Shown: in pieces, positions 48,589 to 59,184 of the stretch
Layout: every line of letters starts with the position of its first letter
Numbering within the stretch: the stretch's first letter is position 1
Assembly: GCA_018292915.2 (NCBI GenBank)
Contig: JACVVK020000147.1
Span: forward strand, 1-64,000
DNA from: Batillaria attramentaria
Taxonomy: Eukaryota; Mollusca; Gastropoda; Batillariidae
Length of the DNA: 64,000 bases
Direction: 5' to 3'
Made by a program: the position numbers and the translations under genes
Notes under the pieces: model-generated
The model's input: only the letters and a program-made list of their open reading frames with translations
Database searches by the model: none
What the model was told of the DNA's origin: nothing

Positions 48589-49267
48589 AATTTATCTAGA
48601 CATATAAATTCATACAATTGTATAAATTCATACATATTAAACACAGATCCTAAAGTATTATAATATAAAATATTATATTCAAGCTGACCTTTTCTCCGAC
48701 TTCATAACGTCTTTGGCTTCGATTTTGATTGTCTCTGTCTCCGGGTAGAAGAGTTTTGCAACGGCCAAGGCTGCTGGGGCGGACATGACTGATGCCGACA
48801 GCAGATGGTGAGCTGTAATCTGCGACAGGAGTCACAAAGCGGTAAATTCAGCATTCACTCAGTCCAAGAGCCAACAATGCTCAGGGTCGTGAGTTCGATT
48901 CGTGTCACAGGCTGGGGCTAAATATTTATGCGTTTGGTTTTGTTGTTGTTGTTGTTGTTGTTTTCCACAGAGTTTACTGATCAGAATTTATGTATTACAA
49001 CATGGTATGAATATTTTTATGCCATAAAACTGGTATTTATGCGCTTCTGTACCTAATCAAATGTACGCAACATTTATTCATGGACACTTATGGGTAGAAC
49101 TGTTACAGGTACTGATGTTGTAACCAAAAACAAGAATAAAAAAGAACAAAATTATGCTCTTTTTTTTCTTAGTTACACCGTAGTCTTTGATATTACCCGA
49201 ATATCACAGTGGTGGAAAAAGACGCTAAACCCTCAAGCAAGCAAGCAACCAATCAACCATCTTTCTC

Positions 49268-49310
<43 letters not shown>

Positions 49311-49915
49311 GGGCGCTAACAGACGACTCCACTCAGCAAACCCGAGGTCAAAGCCCCACCCTTTTACTCTGCCGTGTATTGGCAAAACACAGTACATGTA
49401 CGTTTATGACATCATTGTATGGGAAAAGGGGTGATTTCAAGATGGAAGAGATTGACATAATGGTCTTTTTCCGAGTCAAATGACATCAATGGACTTACCG
49501 CTTTCTGTCCATGTTTCCATATCAAACTTCGCGCGCTTCCCTCGCTGTAGTGTTTGGCAAAACGTTTACCAGACCATGCTATGTGTTGTGCTCATTATGC
49601 CGCGGGACTCGACCCTTTTGATTTGACAAGAGTGGAGCCGTCCACTGACTAGTGGGTAGGGAGTGTACACTGCATGTGGGAGGGGTGTACACTGCATGCT
49701 GGGTACACGTTCTACTCACGTCAAATTGCATGTAGGCAGCCATGACGCCTCCAGCGATGGTGGCGAAGCCACAAGTGAGGATAGCGTGAATTTCAGACCT
49801 TGTCATGTTAGCGACTAGTGGGCGGACCATCAGAGGTGCTTCGGTCTGTAATTGACACAATGAACACGCCTTAAGAGTCTCTATGTTTGTAATGCGTTCT
49901 GAGTGGGGAAAACTG

Positions 49916-49964
<49 letters not shown>

Positions 49965-50145
49965 CTCCAAAGCACCCAAACAACATTTTAACTGATGCCT
50001 CACATCAGCAAACCACAGCAGCCACCTCCCAGATAGCATGCGGCGGTTTTCATCACAGCCGGCTATGCTTCCACAACTCATCAGCTGGCAGGTACTGGTT
50101 CCAGCTTTGCAGCCACAGAAACAATCTCGTGAAAACTGAATGGAA

Positions 50146-50215
<70 letters not shown>

Positions 50216-50584
50216 CCATTCCTGATTCAGATGAATTGGACTACCCGCCTGTACCCAGTCTGAATTGTAATTTACTCGCACTGATGTCGTTTGCCCTTGA
50301 TGAATTACTCAACAGCGTAAAATGTCGGTTTTCTCTTTCATTTTTCACGCATCTCCGTAGAGGGCAGTACGGAGGAGTTAAAAGAAGGGTTATGCCAGTG
50401 CAATAGCAACTGTGACCAACCATGCCAATGAAGATATTGGCGGCTGCAACCACAGATTCTGCCGGTGATGTGCCGAGGCAGAAAGCCAGAAAGCGGCCCA
50501 CGTTACGGATGAGGAACTGCATGAAGCCCAGGTAATACATCATGGACACGAAGGCCGAGAAAAACACCACTGTCGGTAGCACCT

Positions 50585-50626
<42 letters not shown>

Positions 50627-51610
50627 GAGAACAATACAGATCACTGAAACAACAACAAACAACAACAAGATGGCCACCAGCCCAATATGTTGTTGCCATT
50701 CAGTGACCTGCTGTCGTTGTGGTCTTTGTGTCATGTATGCTGCCCGCGCGCACATGTACCCAAGCTCTCTGACATCAAGCATGCTGACATAAAGAAAGTA
50801 CTGGAAACCCTTTCCGTGCCTCTTTGCGCTCACAAAACCCCAAACACATGAGCCAGCTGGTTGACGTCACTATTTTTTTTTTTTTTTTACGTATGCGAAG
50901 TAAAAACAGCAGCCACACAGTACAACACAAGCAGCAGGAACAACTGGTTACGCAGTCAGTGAAAGCCACGAAACTTACTCTGAAAGCCATGAAGTGGACC
51001 TTGTACTCGTCGCCAAACAGGAACCTGGACCCAGCGTCCGTATAGGACAAGAAGTGTGTCACCCTCTCGCCCAGGTACTGAAATGAAGCGTATCCCCACT
51101 GTGTACGCAGGATGACGACGCCTAAAATAAACTGCAGCAGAACTCCCAGTATCACCGGGCGCCACTGAACCTGCAATTTGGCAGAAACGGACAAAACAAT
51201 AAAAATATGTATCTGGCACAGGGTGGGTGGGTATTTGGGCATTTAACGTCCTCTTCCACCACATACGAGAGATATCAAAGGCGGATATCTGGCGCACCAC
51301 ACAGAAAACAAACTAACAAACAAACATAACAGACAATTGGAAAGCGACCCGGAATTGTCCAGTTTGCTGTTTGGATCCATCAGTGTCAGCTAAAATGTTG
51401 TTTTTAAGTTGTTTCTCTATAGAGAAACAACTTTATGAGACGGGGCAGATTTTGCTACGCGCAGCAGCAAGTTTCAGTGATACAAAACAAGACTGTGACG
51501 TTTCTCCACACAATACTTACTTTCACGCACACAGTGACGTAACGAAATCTGCGTCATAGACACCTTACGTGCACACTATGCTGCTGCGTTCTTTTTGGCG
51601 GGAGTTGTGA

Positions 51611-51684
<74 letters not shown>

Positions 51685-54600
51685 GACGCGGGGTGTAATG
51701 GTGGCTATCTCCGAAACCACCTCGTTGGAGGCCTTTTTACTTTGAGATAAAATGGGAATTCACCTTCTCCAGAGCTACCTTTCACGATTTTTATCCTGCC
51801 GCATTTTCAGAAGAGTTATCGCCGATTTAAAAAAAAAAAAATCGGTCATGTTACGAATTTTTTCGAAGAAAATGTTCAAATGGCTTCATTTTCTGAAAAT
51901 GGGAAGCTCATCCAATTATACTGCCTGTTTTCGTAGCACAGCTCTGTAGCTCTGACAGGTTTTGTGTAAGAAAAATATTTCCGAGGTAGGGGTGGTTTGC
52001 ATGTACAGTATAAATTCAAATATCTATGAAAAGACTCCTTCAAAGTACTCATCATTCCGGTATTTTTGTCACTTGTGCCAGCTGCACATATGACATGAAC
52101 TACTGCCGTATTATAGCTTTAGTATTAAGAATAACAGAGCTTTTAGATAAACACATTTTTTTCACGTTTCTGCGAGAAGCGCCGGTCAAAAAAGTTCCAA
52201 TTTTGCAATTTCGTAAGTACAATCCAAGGCACTTAAGTCCACGTTTCATCAGCTCTCTAGATCTTCCAGATTTTATGTCAAAATTAATTCAGTCACGGAA
52301 GTCACAAAAGCAACAAGGAAATCACAAGATGTTGTTATGTTATTTTTGTTCTTTTGTTTTTTCGACTTTTTTTGTCGGTTTTGTTGTTTTGGTCTTTTTG
52401 TGTTTTTGTTGTTTTGTTGTTGGGTGTTTTTGTTGTTGTTGTTGTCTTGTTGTGTTTGGTGTAGGTGATAGTGCTGATGGTGTTTCCAGTTTTGTTCTTC
52501 ACATCTCTCATCCATCATCCCAAAGACACAACAGCTATTGCTTCTGAAATAGTCAAAATATGCTACGGATGCAATATGCCCTTTGCTGCTAGTTCGCAAA
52601 TATATATAACGTATCACAGGCCGAGCATGTGTATACATTTGTTATCAAATCTTCTTAGAATGACGGCTAACACCCGGGGCACTTCCAGCCTAAAGCTGGT
52701 AACACCCGGGGCACTTCCAGCATGAAGTTGCCTAGGCCCGGGACACTGCACACTGGGGAAACGTCCCGCGAGTTATACCACCAAAAATAAAAATAAAAAA
52801 GGCATAAAGGCGCTTATGGCTTTGGCCCTTTTTTCCCCCAGATGACCGCATCTGTCTCAATGTGTGTTAGGCATGGCTTCCCCTCTAATCGAGGCCAGGA
52901 TGTGGCGTCCCCGATCACTCATGGGTTGCCCGAAGTAAATGTGAGTAAACTGACCATGTTACAATAGAAATCCTTTCGCTATTTCTGGTTACACCTACCT
53001 TTGCCGGATTGGTGGAGAATATGTAGGACAGCAAGAGAAAGACAAGGAGCCCGCCAGCAGAGGTGAGATGTGACGGTTTATGCTTCGCGACCTCATAACC
53101 AATGTAGATGATGGCGAACACAACCATGAGCACGATAAGGATAATATCCAGCCTGCAATGTTTCAGTTTGATAGTTCTGCTCAAGTTGGTGTCTTCGTGC
53201 TCGAGAAAACCCATGTGCGCGATATATCCCAGTATCTCGATCAGAGACCTCCCCAGCTTCGCCTTTGAGACCATTCAATTCAATTCAATGCAGTTCATCT
53301 TTTTTGTGGAGGAACATAGGAAGTAATTCGGCGACCTGGCGATGAAGTAACGCCCCCTTGTGCTTTAGTCGGGATGTGTGTGTGTGTGTGTGTGTGGGGG
53401 GGGGGGTTACACACTACATATATACACATGCATTCTGTGTCAAGTTTAGAGGGGGGGGGGGTCTCCGTTTTTGTTGTGCGTGTGGTACGTGTGGTACCAA
53501 CCTTATGGAACTTGCTGCCTGCGAGAACTGAACTGAACTATCTCTGACCTGTCTCTGAGCCTACCGGCGCGCGCCCAGCAACTTCCCAGGAAACGTGTCT
53601 TTGCTTTACGTCTGGTCACGCGTCGCGACACCAGCCGGTGAAGAAAGTAGACGGCCACTACCAGTGTCACGACCAGCAGTCGAACAGAACCCTCGTCACC
53701 AAACCTGCACAAAGACACGCAATCGTCGAGACCGAACACAGACCAACATTTGGATAATGAACATCAACTGAAACTAATTTGGTATGTCTGTGATAATCTC
53801 GAATTGAGCGGTGGAAACTAAGTTTGTGTATCGAGGGTATTTTATGGCTTTAAAACCTCTAGGCTCCTTACGCCGCTAAGATGGAAAATGTCGCTTTCAA
53901 AGCCGTAAGGCTGTTTGCCAGATAGAAGGTTGTTTTGCGACCGTTTTGGTGACTTTGTGGCTTCTGATAATTATTAGAGAAATACGATTTTCTTTGAACC
54001 TAGGGTCCACAGACTGGGACTCGACAAAGCTTCCAAAAATGGCCACCTATCTGTGCCATCTAGCTGGTCTTCGGCTACGTACCATAGATGCAAATTTGGA
54101 GGAAAACGCTATATACATGTATTACTCTTTCACATACCGTTGCAGATGACACCCTAGCACCCTAGAAATGCTTTAAAATTCACCCCCCCCCCCCCCAAAT
54201 CACAAAATTCAGGCAGCCATAGACTCATGTGTAGAGAAAATTTCAGCAAATTCCAGTATTCCGTTTTTTTGGCAATGTTGGCAGCGACCACATACCCCCT
54301 CATTCCACGGTCGTCTGCTGGCTCCTGTGCCAGCCGCGCATGAATACAAATAGTCCACAAGCCAGGCTCATTTTTCCCCAATTTTACTATTACCTGGCAT
54401 GAAACTTGTTTACAAGGCCAACAAAAAGCATCAGATTGCCATTTTTTTACTGACTCTGCACACAAATTTTAAAAGGGCAAAGATTTTCTACTGACCCGGA
54501 AGCTATTACTGGTCTGTAACCTGTTAAAGTCCGCAGCCAGCCCGTCGTCTGCTAAGTACGCGGTACCCTTCTATGTTATTTGATTGCCGACTGAGGACCA

Positions 54601-55285
54601 GCTACACGGCGCTCACTGGTTGCTATTTTTATCAGCTATTCCCAGTCTGTTCAAAAATGGACCGTCTGTTCAAACAAAGTCGTATCTCTCTCATATTAGA
54701 AGCCACAAAGTCGCGAAAACGGTCGCAACGGCCAAATGAAACATCCTTCTCTCTGGCAAACAGCCTTAAAGCTTCGAGAGCCACAGTGATCCATCTCAGC
54801 AGTGCTACGAACATAGGGGCTTAAAGCATCCATCCGAGTATTGTCACGTACTTGTAGATCATCGCGCCGAGGAAGTAAACAACATAGAGCAGCAGAAGGA
54901 CGAGGTAGAAGATCTTCCACAGCAGGTCCGCGCTGTCAGAGAAGAATCGGTACACGGCGTTCTGAATCTTGCCCACAAACCGGGTGTAGGCATTCTCACG
55001 ATATTCCTGACTGTTCACTACAGGGTCGCTGGCAGCCTCAATTGTGACCGTGGTGTCAGCGTTCGGAACCATTAGCCGAGGCGTGGGATCAGCCTCGGGA
55101 TCGTTCTGTTTGTCGTCTGCGTCATTCCCGTCCTGTACCGCGTCATGGATGGTGACTTGAGCGTCAGTGTTCGAGCCCCCTAATTCCGTGTTCGCGTCCT
55201 TGGGTTGTTCCTGAGTGTCGTCTGCATCCTTTTCGTCCTCTGATGCACTGCTGTCACTGTGCACGCGCTGTAACAATGCATTCAT
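43842..55285 (-). CDS. Concentrative nucleoside transporter, SLC28/CNT family (copy 1)
   Basis: Exons in transcript order: 54848-55285, 53549-53704, 52999-53152, 50979-51170, 50421-50582, 49720-49845, 48689-48819, 46394-46568, about 45479-45663, 44721-44838 and 43842-44022; about 670 residues against 691 in human CNT3. CNTs couple nucleoside uptake to Na+ or H+ across the plasma membrane. Family motifs are clear: [117 protein letters not shown] and [10 protein letters not shown]. The N-terminus is acidic and cytoplasmic; the ATG at 55285 is a candidate start, though upstream exons are possible. The junctions 54848/53704 and 45479/44838 do not match in phase as drawn; an alternative acceptor at 53691 repairs the first. 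The last exon is not found. Confidence 0.93.
45228..45400 (+). mobile_element. tRNA-derived SINE, family A
   Basis: GGGAGCCAGGAGTCAGTAGA head, GTGAGTTTGAATCCCGTCTG B-box region, CCAAATATTTGTGCTGGCCC body, TTTGATATCACC and GGGACGTTAAAAT tail. It is just downstream (transcript sense) of CNT copy 1 exon 45479-45663. A related tail piece without head is at 45086-45130. Confidence 0.85.
46141..46200 (+). repeat. (GT)n microsatellite
   Basis: About 30 GT units downstream of a T/G-rich stretch, between CNT copy 1 exons. Confidence 0.95.
46690..46935. mobile_element. TIR MITE, degenerate third copy in reverse orientation
   Basis: Starts with a TIR-like GACGTCTCCACTC and carries CATGGTCTGGCAAACATTTT, the reverse complement of the CCAGACCATGC end of the other copies, then a GTCCACTGACGTCATTTGA segment. 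The far TIR is not clear. Confidence 0.6.
46955..47041 (+). mobile_element. SINE family B 3' fragment
   Basis: Opposite orientation to the others: GCGCTTTGAGCCGATTCATG, AATTGGGTAAAGCGCCTA, then an ATT run. Confidence 0.75.
47042..48500. other. CNT copy 1 intron without recognisable exons
   Basis: Holds unclassified sequence (47042-47590, possibly a degraded LTR-like or other element, not proven), an ATG trinucleotide run near 48155 and a (TTCAA)n run near 48450. No open frame with family similarity. Confidence 0.4.
48517..48586 (+). repeat. (CA)n microsatellite
   Basis: About 34 CA units beside an ACTTTATTGTC segment typical of retroposon 3' ends in this window. Confidence 0.95.
48856..49245 (+). 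mobile_element. Interrupted SINE family A copy
   Basis: A head-like GTGAGTTCGATTCGTGTCAC and AAATATTTATGCG at 48890-48930 is separated by about 270 nt from the tail GTGGTGGAAAAAGACGCTAA at 49210. The gap looks like a later insertion or a rearrangement. Confidence 0.6.
49322..49642. mobile_element. TIR MITE, copy 2 (about 321 bp)
   Basis: Starts GACGACTCCACTC and ends GAGTGGAGCCGTC (one TIR mismatch). Aligns with the 4153 copy through GTGTATTGGCAAAA, GGGGTGATTTCAAGATG and CCAGACCATGC. It lies in a CNT copy 1 intron. Confidence 0.85.
49960..50140 (+). repeat. Dispersed repeat, family G, between two GT arrays
   Basis: CAAAGCACCCAAACAACATT ... ATGCTTCCACAACTCATCAG ... GTTCCAGCTTTGCAGCCACA, the inverse of 32432-32622. 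It is flanked by GT arrays at 49916-49962 and 50147-50210. Confidence 0.75.
50147..50210 (+). repeat. (GT)n microsatellite
   Basis: About 31 GT units next to family G repeat, about 210 bp from the CNT exon 50421-50582. Confidence 0.95.
51218..51296 (-). mobile_element. SINE family A 3' fragment
   Basis: On the minus strand: TTTGATATCTCTC, TGTGGTGGAAGAGGACGTTA and an ACCCACCC tail, with no tRNA-like head. It lies in the intron upstream of CNT copy 1 exon 50979-51170. Confidence 0.75.
51406..52331 (+). repeat. Palindrome-headed dispersed repeat, copy 3 (truncated)
   Basis: Palindrome at 51406-51433, then the same body through the GT array at 51617-51680 and on to GGAAATCACAAGATG, where homology stops. 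It lies in a CNT copy 1 intron, more than 29 kb from copy 2. Confidence 0.85.
51617..51680 (+). repeat. (GT)n microsatellite inside palindrome-headed repeat copy 3
   Basis: Occupies the same internal position as the CA array in copy 1 (13632-13682, reverse orientation) and a much shorter GT stretch in copy 2, so it is an intrinsic part of the element. Confidence 0.92.
52664..52930. repeat. Unclassified GC-rich repeat with a 20-nt tandem duplication
   Basis: ACACCCGGGGCACTTCCAGC occurs twice in tandem at 52670-52720, followed by CCCGGGACACTGCACACTGG and a GGCTTTGGCCC segment. It looks like a mobile fragment, but no other copy is in the window. Confidence 0.5.
53855..54090 (-). repeat. Repeat X, copy 2
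   Basis: Nucleotide match to 28838-29095 in the same orientation (GGCTGTTTGCCAGAT, GTGACTTTGTGGCTTCTGAT, GACTCGACAAA), but its reading frame is broken. Confidence 0.7.
54110..54500 (-). repeat. Repeat Y, copy 2
   Basis: Inverted relative to the 43320-43840 copy, with an open frame of about 100 codons (54154-54465) that has no family I recognise. It is flanked on both sides by repeat X in opposite orientations. Confidence 0.75.
54585..54825 (+). repeat. Repeat X, copy 3 (inverted)
   Basis: Plus-strand frame [19 protein letters not shown] ... [11 protein letters not shown] matches repeat X copy 1. It is inverted relative to the copy at 53855-54090, which lies on the other side of repeat Y. 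Confidence 0.72.
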
Positions 55286-55322
55286 GGCATACAGAACACG
55301 GTCAGTGTTAGTTCGGGTAACT

Positions 55323-55650
55323 TGTAAAAAACAAACTACTTTATTGTTCCTTTTGAGACACTGATTCGGGCTGCTTCCTACGGGGGGTGGGGGGGGGGGG
55401 AACTCGTCTCCGCGGTGCAGTGCCACCCAGTACCTATTCTATTCTTCAATTTTGCTGGGAGAGGAAAGCCGGATAACCCGGAAAGAAACCCCTGATGAGC
55501 AGCCTGGTAGCCAAGAAAAACTGGAATGACATATCAGTAACTCGATCTGTGCTCGAACCCACGCTTCGTCGCCGTAACAGCGGTGACGGCCGTTCAGTAG
55601 CGCAGCGGCTAAGTCCGACGCGCTGCCTATTAGACCACTGCTCACCCCTT
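55323..55650 (-). mobile_element. tRNA-derived SINE, family D
   Basis: The minus-strand head near 55650 has GTGAGCAGTGGTCTAATAGG and the B-box-like GTGGGTTCGAGC; the body contains the CGCGGTGCAGTGCCACCCAG segment (plus sense) and ends at ACTTTATTGTTCC near 55345. A 5'-truncated relative is at 25494-25640. It ends about 35 bp from the candidate first coding exon of CNT copy 1. Confidence 0.78.
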
Positions 55651-55910
55651 AACTGTCGACTCAGAGAAAAGGATTACCGGATGTAAGACAGCGCATGCTA
55701 AGCATGCTTGTTTTGATGGAGTGGATTGATTCCTCGTCAGTAGTTGTACAATGTAGTTTTCCCCTGTGTAATGGCCGCTGCTACACATTGCCAGGATGGG
55801 CACTTGCAGGGCTGGAAACACTGGAAACCCTAATTAAATCGCTGGGGGCCAGCTGGCATATCCCCCTTTCCGGAGCCGGCGCGGCAAGTGAAACAGCTTA
55901 TTTATTGCTT

Positions 55911-55912
<2 letters not shown>

Positions 55913-55997
<85 letters not shown>
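55913..55997 (+). repeat. (GT)n microsatellite, longest in window
   Basis: About 42 GT units in the spacer between the tandem CNT genes. Confidence 0.95.
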
Positions 55998-55998
<1 letters not shown>

Positions 55999-56065
55999 CT
56001 TACATTTGCAATGTCATTTTATATGACAAATAAACACTGAGTGTTCTCCCGGTAGAGAAACAGAG

Positions 56066-56225
56066 CTTACATGATTAGATAGAGTGGTTTACCACGAAAG
56101 AAACCACTCGATGTTTCAATTTCTTGCCGTAGCTACCGAGCCTCCGGCGAGGTAGCTACGGCAAAAATTGAAACATCGAGTCAGTGGTTTCTTTCGTGAT
56201 AAACCACTCGAACTAATCATGTAAG
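56066..56225. mobile_element. 160-bp fold-back hairpin MITE
   Basis: Starts CTTACATGATTAG and ends CTAATCATGTAAG. Arms of about 70 nt (GTGGTTT..CACGAAAGAAACCACT, GATGTTTCAATTT, TTGCCGTAGCTACC) are nearly perfectly complementary around a loop of about 13 nt (GAGCCTCCGGCGA). Confidence 0.88.
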
Positions 56226-56697
56226 TTGTTTATGATCCAAGCGACATAAAATTTCACCCACAAAAGTGAACACAATAAATATGCACCGGTCGTGACGTAT
56301 GAGTTCCAAATTAATGTTTGAAATGACGCACTTTGTGCGCGTAACTGGAGTGTGTTTTTGTGAACTCGTAAACCACTGAGTGGGTTATGGAAGGTCAGAA
56401 CTCACACTTTCTATCTCCGTTTCCTTACTATTTTCGGACGCAAAGCACTCATAGTTAACTCACTGAAAGTTTGCACTGGCGAGTGGTGTGAATAAGGTTT
56501 TTCTGGCTTTTCCTTATTACCTTCATATGATTAACCTCATCGAAGCGGCTTTTGCTGTTAGTTTCTACTTCACGTTGTAATTTACATGAACATAAGTCCT
56601 CAACAAAACTTGTCAACTCCTTAAGAGTCCGTGCCCGACTGACACCCCCCCCCTCCCCGCCAATTACATGATAAGAACAAGCCACTGCGCACCAATA

Positions 56698-56786
56698 GGA
56701 GCCACTTCAAGCCACTATTACGCGTGGGCGTTCTCCGCTGGGCCCGAGGCCGCTGCTGATTGCGTAATAGTGGCTTCAAATGGCTT
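56698..56786. repeat. Imperfect inverted repeat, 24-nt arms
   Basis: AGCCACTTCAAGCCACTATT..ACGC on the left pairs with GCGTAATAGTGGCTTCAAAT..GGCT on the right around a GC-rich loop. Possibly another small foldback element. Confidence 0.7.
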
Positions 56787-57349
56787 CTAGAGATCTGAAG
56801 ATTTCAACTAAAATTGCGAGTTTGGAATGGGGTTTTAAGAGTTAAACTAAAATTGTTGATACACGCTGAGCACACTGGTGGTCACGAAAACTCACATTGG
56901 AGGCTGTTATCTTCATTTTCACAGATGTGTCTTTACGGCTCCAGTCTTTGGACGGACGAGGCAAGCACACGCTCGAAGTTACTTGTCCGTTCCCGGGACT
57001 ACTTTCCTATTGTTTGTATCTTTACGCCACTACTACACAAATTTGCCACGTTGCGGGACTGACTCTTGAGTTTAGCAGTAGAAGAAGCATGCCAGTACAT
57101 ATATCGGTCGGCGATGAAATGCAGCGCTTGGAAAAAAGCTTCCGCAAGTTCAGCGTTTATGGTGTCATTATCCTCTGACTAAAGCCTCACATCGAATACG
57201 TCAGATCAGTCGTGACATGCACTGCTATGACGCCATAAGTGATATCGTCAATCTGCCTCCATTACTGATCTCACTCGCATAGGCCTACACCTCTTCCTCC
57301 ACCTTAGCCGTGGCATCTTTATATAATAATATGATAACACTGTGTACTA

Positions 57350-57640
57350 TACGGGCGCTTTACCCGTTGTGATATCAAGTGACTTATCACACACGCTCAC
57401 GTGAATCACACACATTCTCTCACACACACCGGACATGAAAACATTACACAATCACGTGGCAAATTTCAGTCATTTCAGCTACTCAGGTTTCGAATTTAGA
57501 ATTCCTTTTTTGGGGTTTTTTTTTATTTTATTTTTTTTAATGTTTTGTGCGCTGAGCATCGCTGAATCACCGATGATCGGCCCGAATGGACGGTGCCAAG
57601 CATACTCAGTGACTCAGTGGGACTCGAACCGCAACCGCTC
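57350..57640 (-). mobile_element. Degenerate SINE family B copy
   Basis: Shares GGCGCTTTACCC, CACACGCTCACGTGAATCAC, GGACATGAAAACATTACACA and the GATCGGCCCGAATG segment, with a poly-T-rich insertion or replacement in the middle. Confidence 0.65.
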
Positions 57641-57951
57641 ACACTGGTATCAGTCAGGAGTCGTAACTTCTGAATCACCGACTCCCAAATCTCGCTTCGA
57701 CTGTGACGTCACCACCATGTAGTCTCAGCCACAGTGTGGAAAATTGACGGAAAAGCGTCTGCTATCTCCCGCTGTCCTTTTCCATGTCTTTGGCAATGCA
57801 GATATATAAGCTGCTATGAAATCTATTAACAACACGCTAAAGATGTTTAAAAAAAAAACAAAAAAAAACTGAGGGTTTAGTGGGGTTTTTTTGGGTTTTT
57901 TTTTGTTTTTTGGGGGGGGGGGGGGGGGTGTTGTTGTTATAAATGGTATAA

Positions 57952-58353
57952 TAATAATAATAATAATAATCAGTACTGTATAGGCGCTTTACCCAATTTC
58001 ATGAATCGGCCCAAAGCGCCGCGAACTGAACCCAACACGCACGCTCACGTGAATCACACGCATTCTCTCACACACTGGACATAAACACATTACAATCACG
58101 TGGTGCAAAGGGTCAGCTCAGCTATTTAAATTGCGGAATTTAGAATTGCATTTATTTTTCAAATTTGGTGGGCTGAACATCTCCAAAGCAGAGGGGGAGG
58201 AAGCCGGAGTACCCGGAGAGAACCCCCGACGATCGGCCCGAAGAACGGTGCCACATACGAGAAGGAAAAATTCTTTGCTCCGAGTGGGACTCGAGCCCCT
58301 GACATCTCGCATTGGTGACAACTGACAAGTCTCGTAACCACTGGACCACCGAT
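57952..58353 (-). mobile_element. tRNA-derived SINE, family B, near full length
   Basis: The minus-strand head near 58353 contains GGTGGTCCAGTGGTTACGAG (A-box-like) and GGGCTCGAGTCCC (B-box-like). The body includes the GGTGCCACATACGAGAAGGA region (plus sense) and the 3' end is an AAT/TTA trinucleotide run at 57952-57970. Other copies are at 29526-29850, 57350-57640 and 46955-47041. Confidence 0.85.
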
Positions 58354-58617
58354 CGCTCCGTATAGACGGGTGTTTTTTTTTTTTTTTTTTTTTTATCTAC
58401 CGTAGCCCTCATCCAATTCACATCGAGAAAATGTCTTTGTGGGAACTTTAATCTGCATTGATTCAATAGAGTTTTCTAGTTCGTGTTGTTGTGTGAGCCC
58501 GCCTAGAACCTGAGCATCTTTGCGCCGTAAAGGTCTGCATAAGAACCACAAATTAGACAGAGCTGCTTTCTTATCCAACCAATCCTCCTGTGTTGGAAAA
58601 CAGAAAATGTCTCTCTC

Positions 58618-58684
58618 ATTCACACACACACACACACACACACACAACACACACACACACACACACACACACCACACACACACA
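58618..58684 (+). repeat. (CA)n microsatellite with interruptions
   Basis: About 30 CA units broken by AACA and ACCA. A second interrupted array is at 58918-58990. Confidence 0.93.
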
Positions 58685-59184
58685 TGTAAATGTCATGTTG
58701 TAATAAAAATTTTATTTCATATAAGATCAAGGTACAAAATGCGAAAAATATCAACACAATACAATATACCTGTAATGATATAAAATGTTGGACACGGCAT
58801 AAAATGTTCTACACCGACAAAGGATTGAGCATCAAAAACAGTAAAACTGAGGCGGGTGTTTGGCCATTTTAAATCAAATCTCTCTCTCTCTCTCTCTCTC
58901 ACTCACTCACTCACTCACACACTCACACACTCACACTCACACACACACACACACAACACACACACACCACACACACACACACACACACCAGATTCAGGAA
59001 AAATACAAGAAAATGTTCGCACAATAAAGTTCAAAAGCAATAAAATCGTCACAACCGATCTTGATTGAAACAGTCTCGATGAAACTGCGTTGTTGCTGTA
59101 AGTATTTCACAGTCGTGCGTTATGATATGCATTGATTCTCAATGTGTGACCTACACCCCCCCCCCCCCCAATTTCCTCCTGATA

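Noticed and set aside
54154..54465. Repeat Y frame as a conserved cellular gene
   Set aside because: The two copies differ by amino-acid changes as well as silent ones, and flanks are repeats; more likely a mobile-element fragment.
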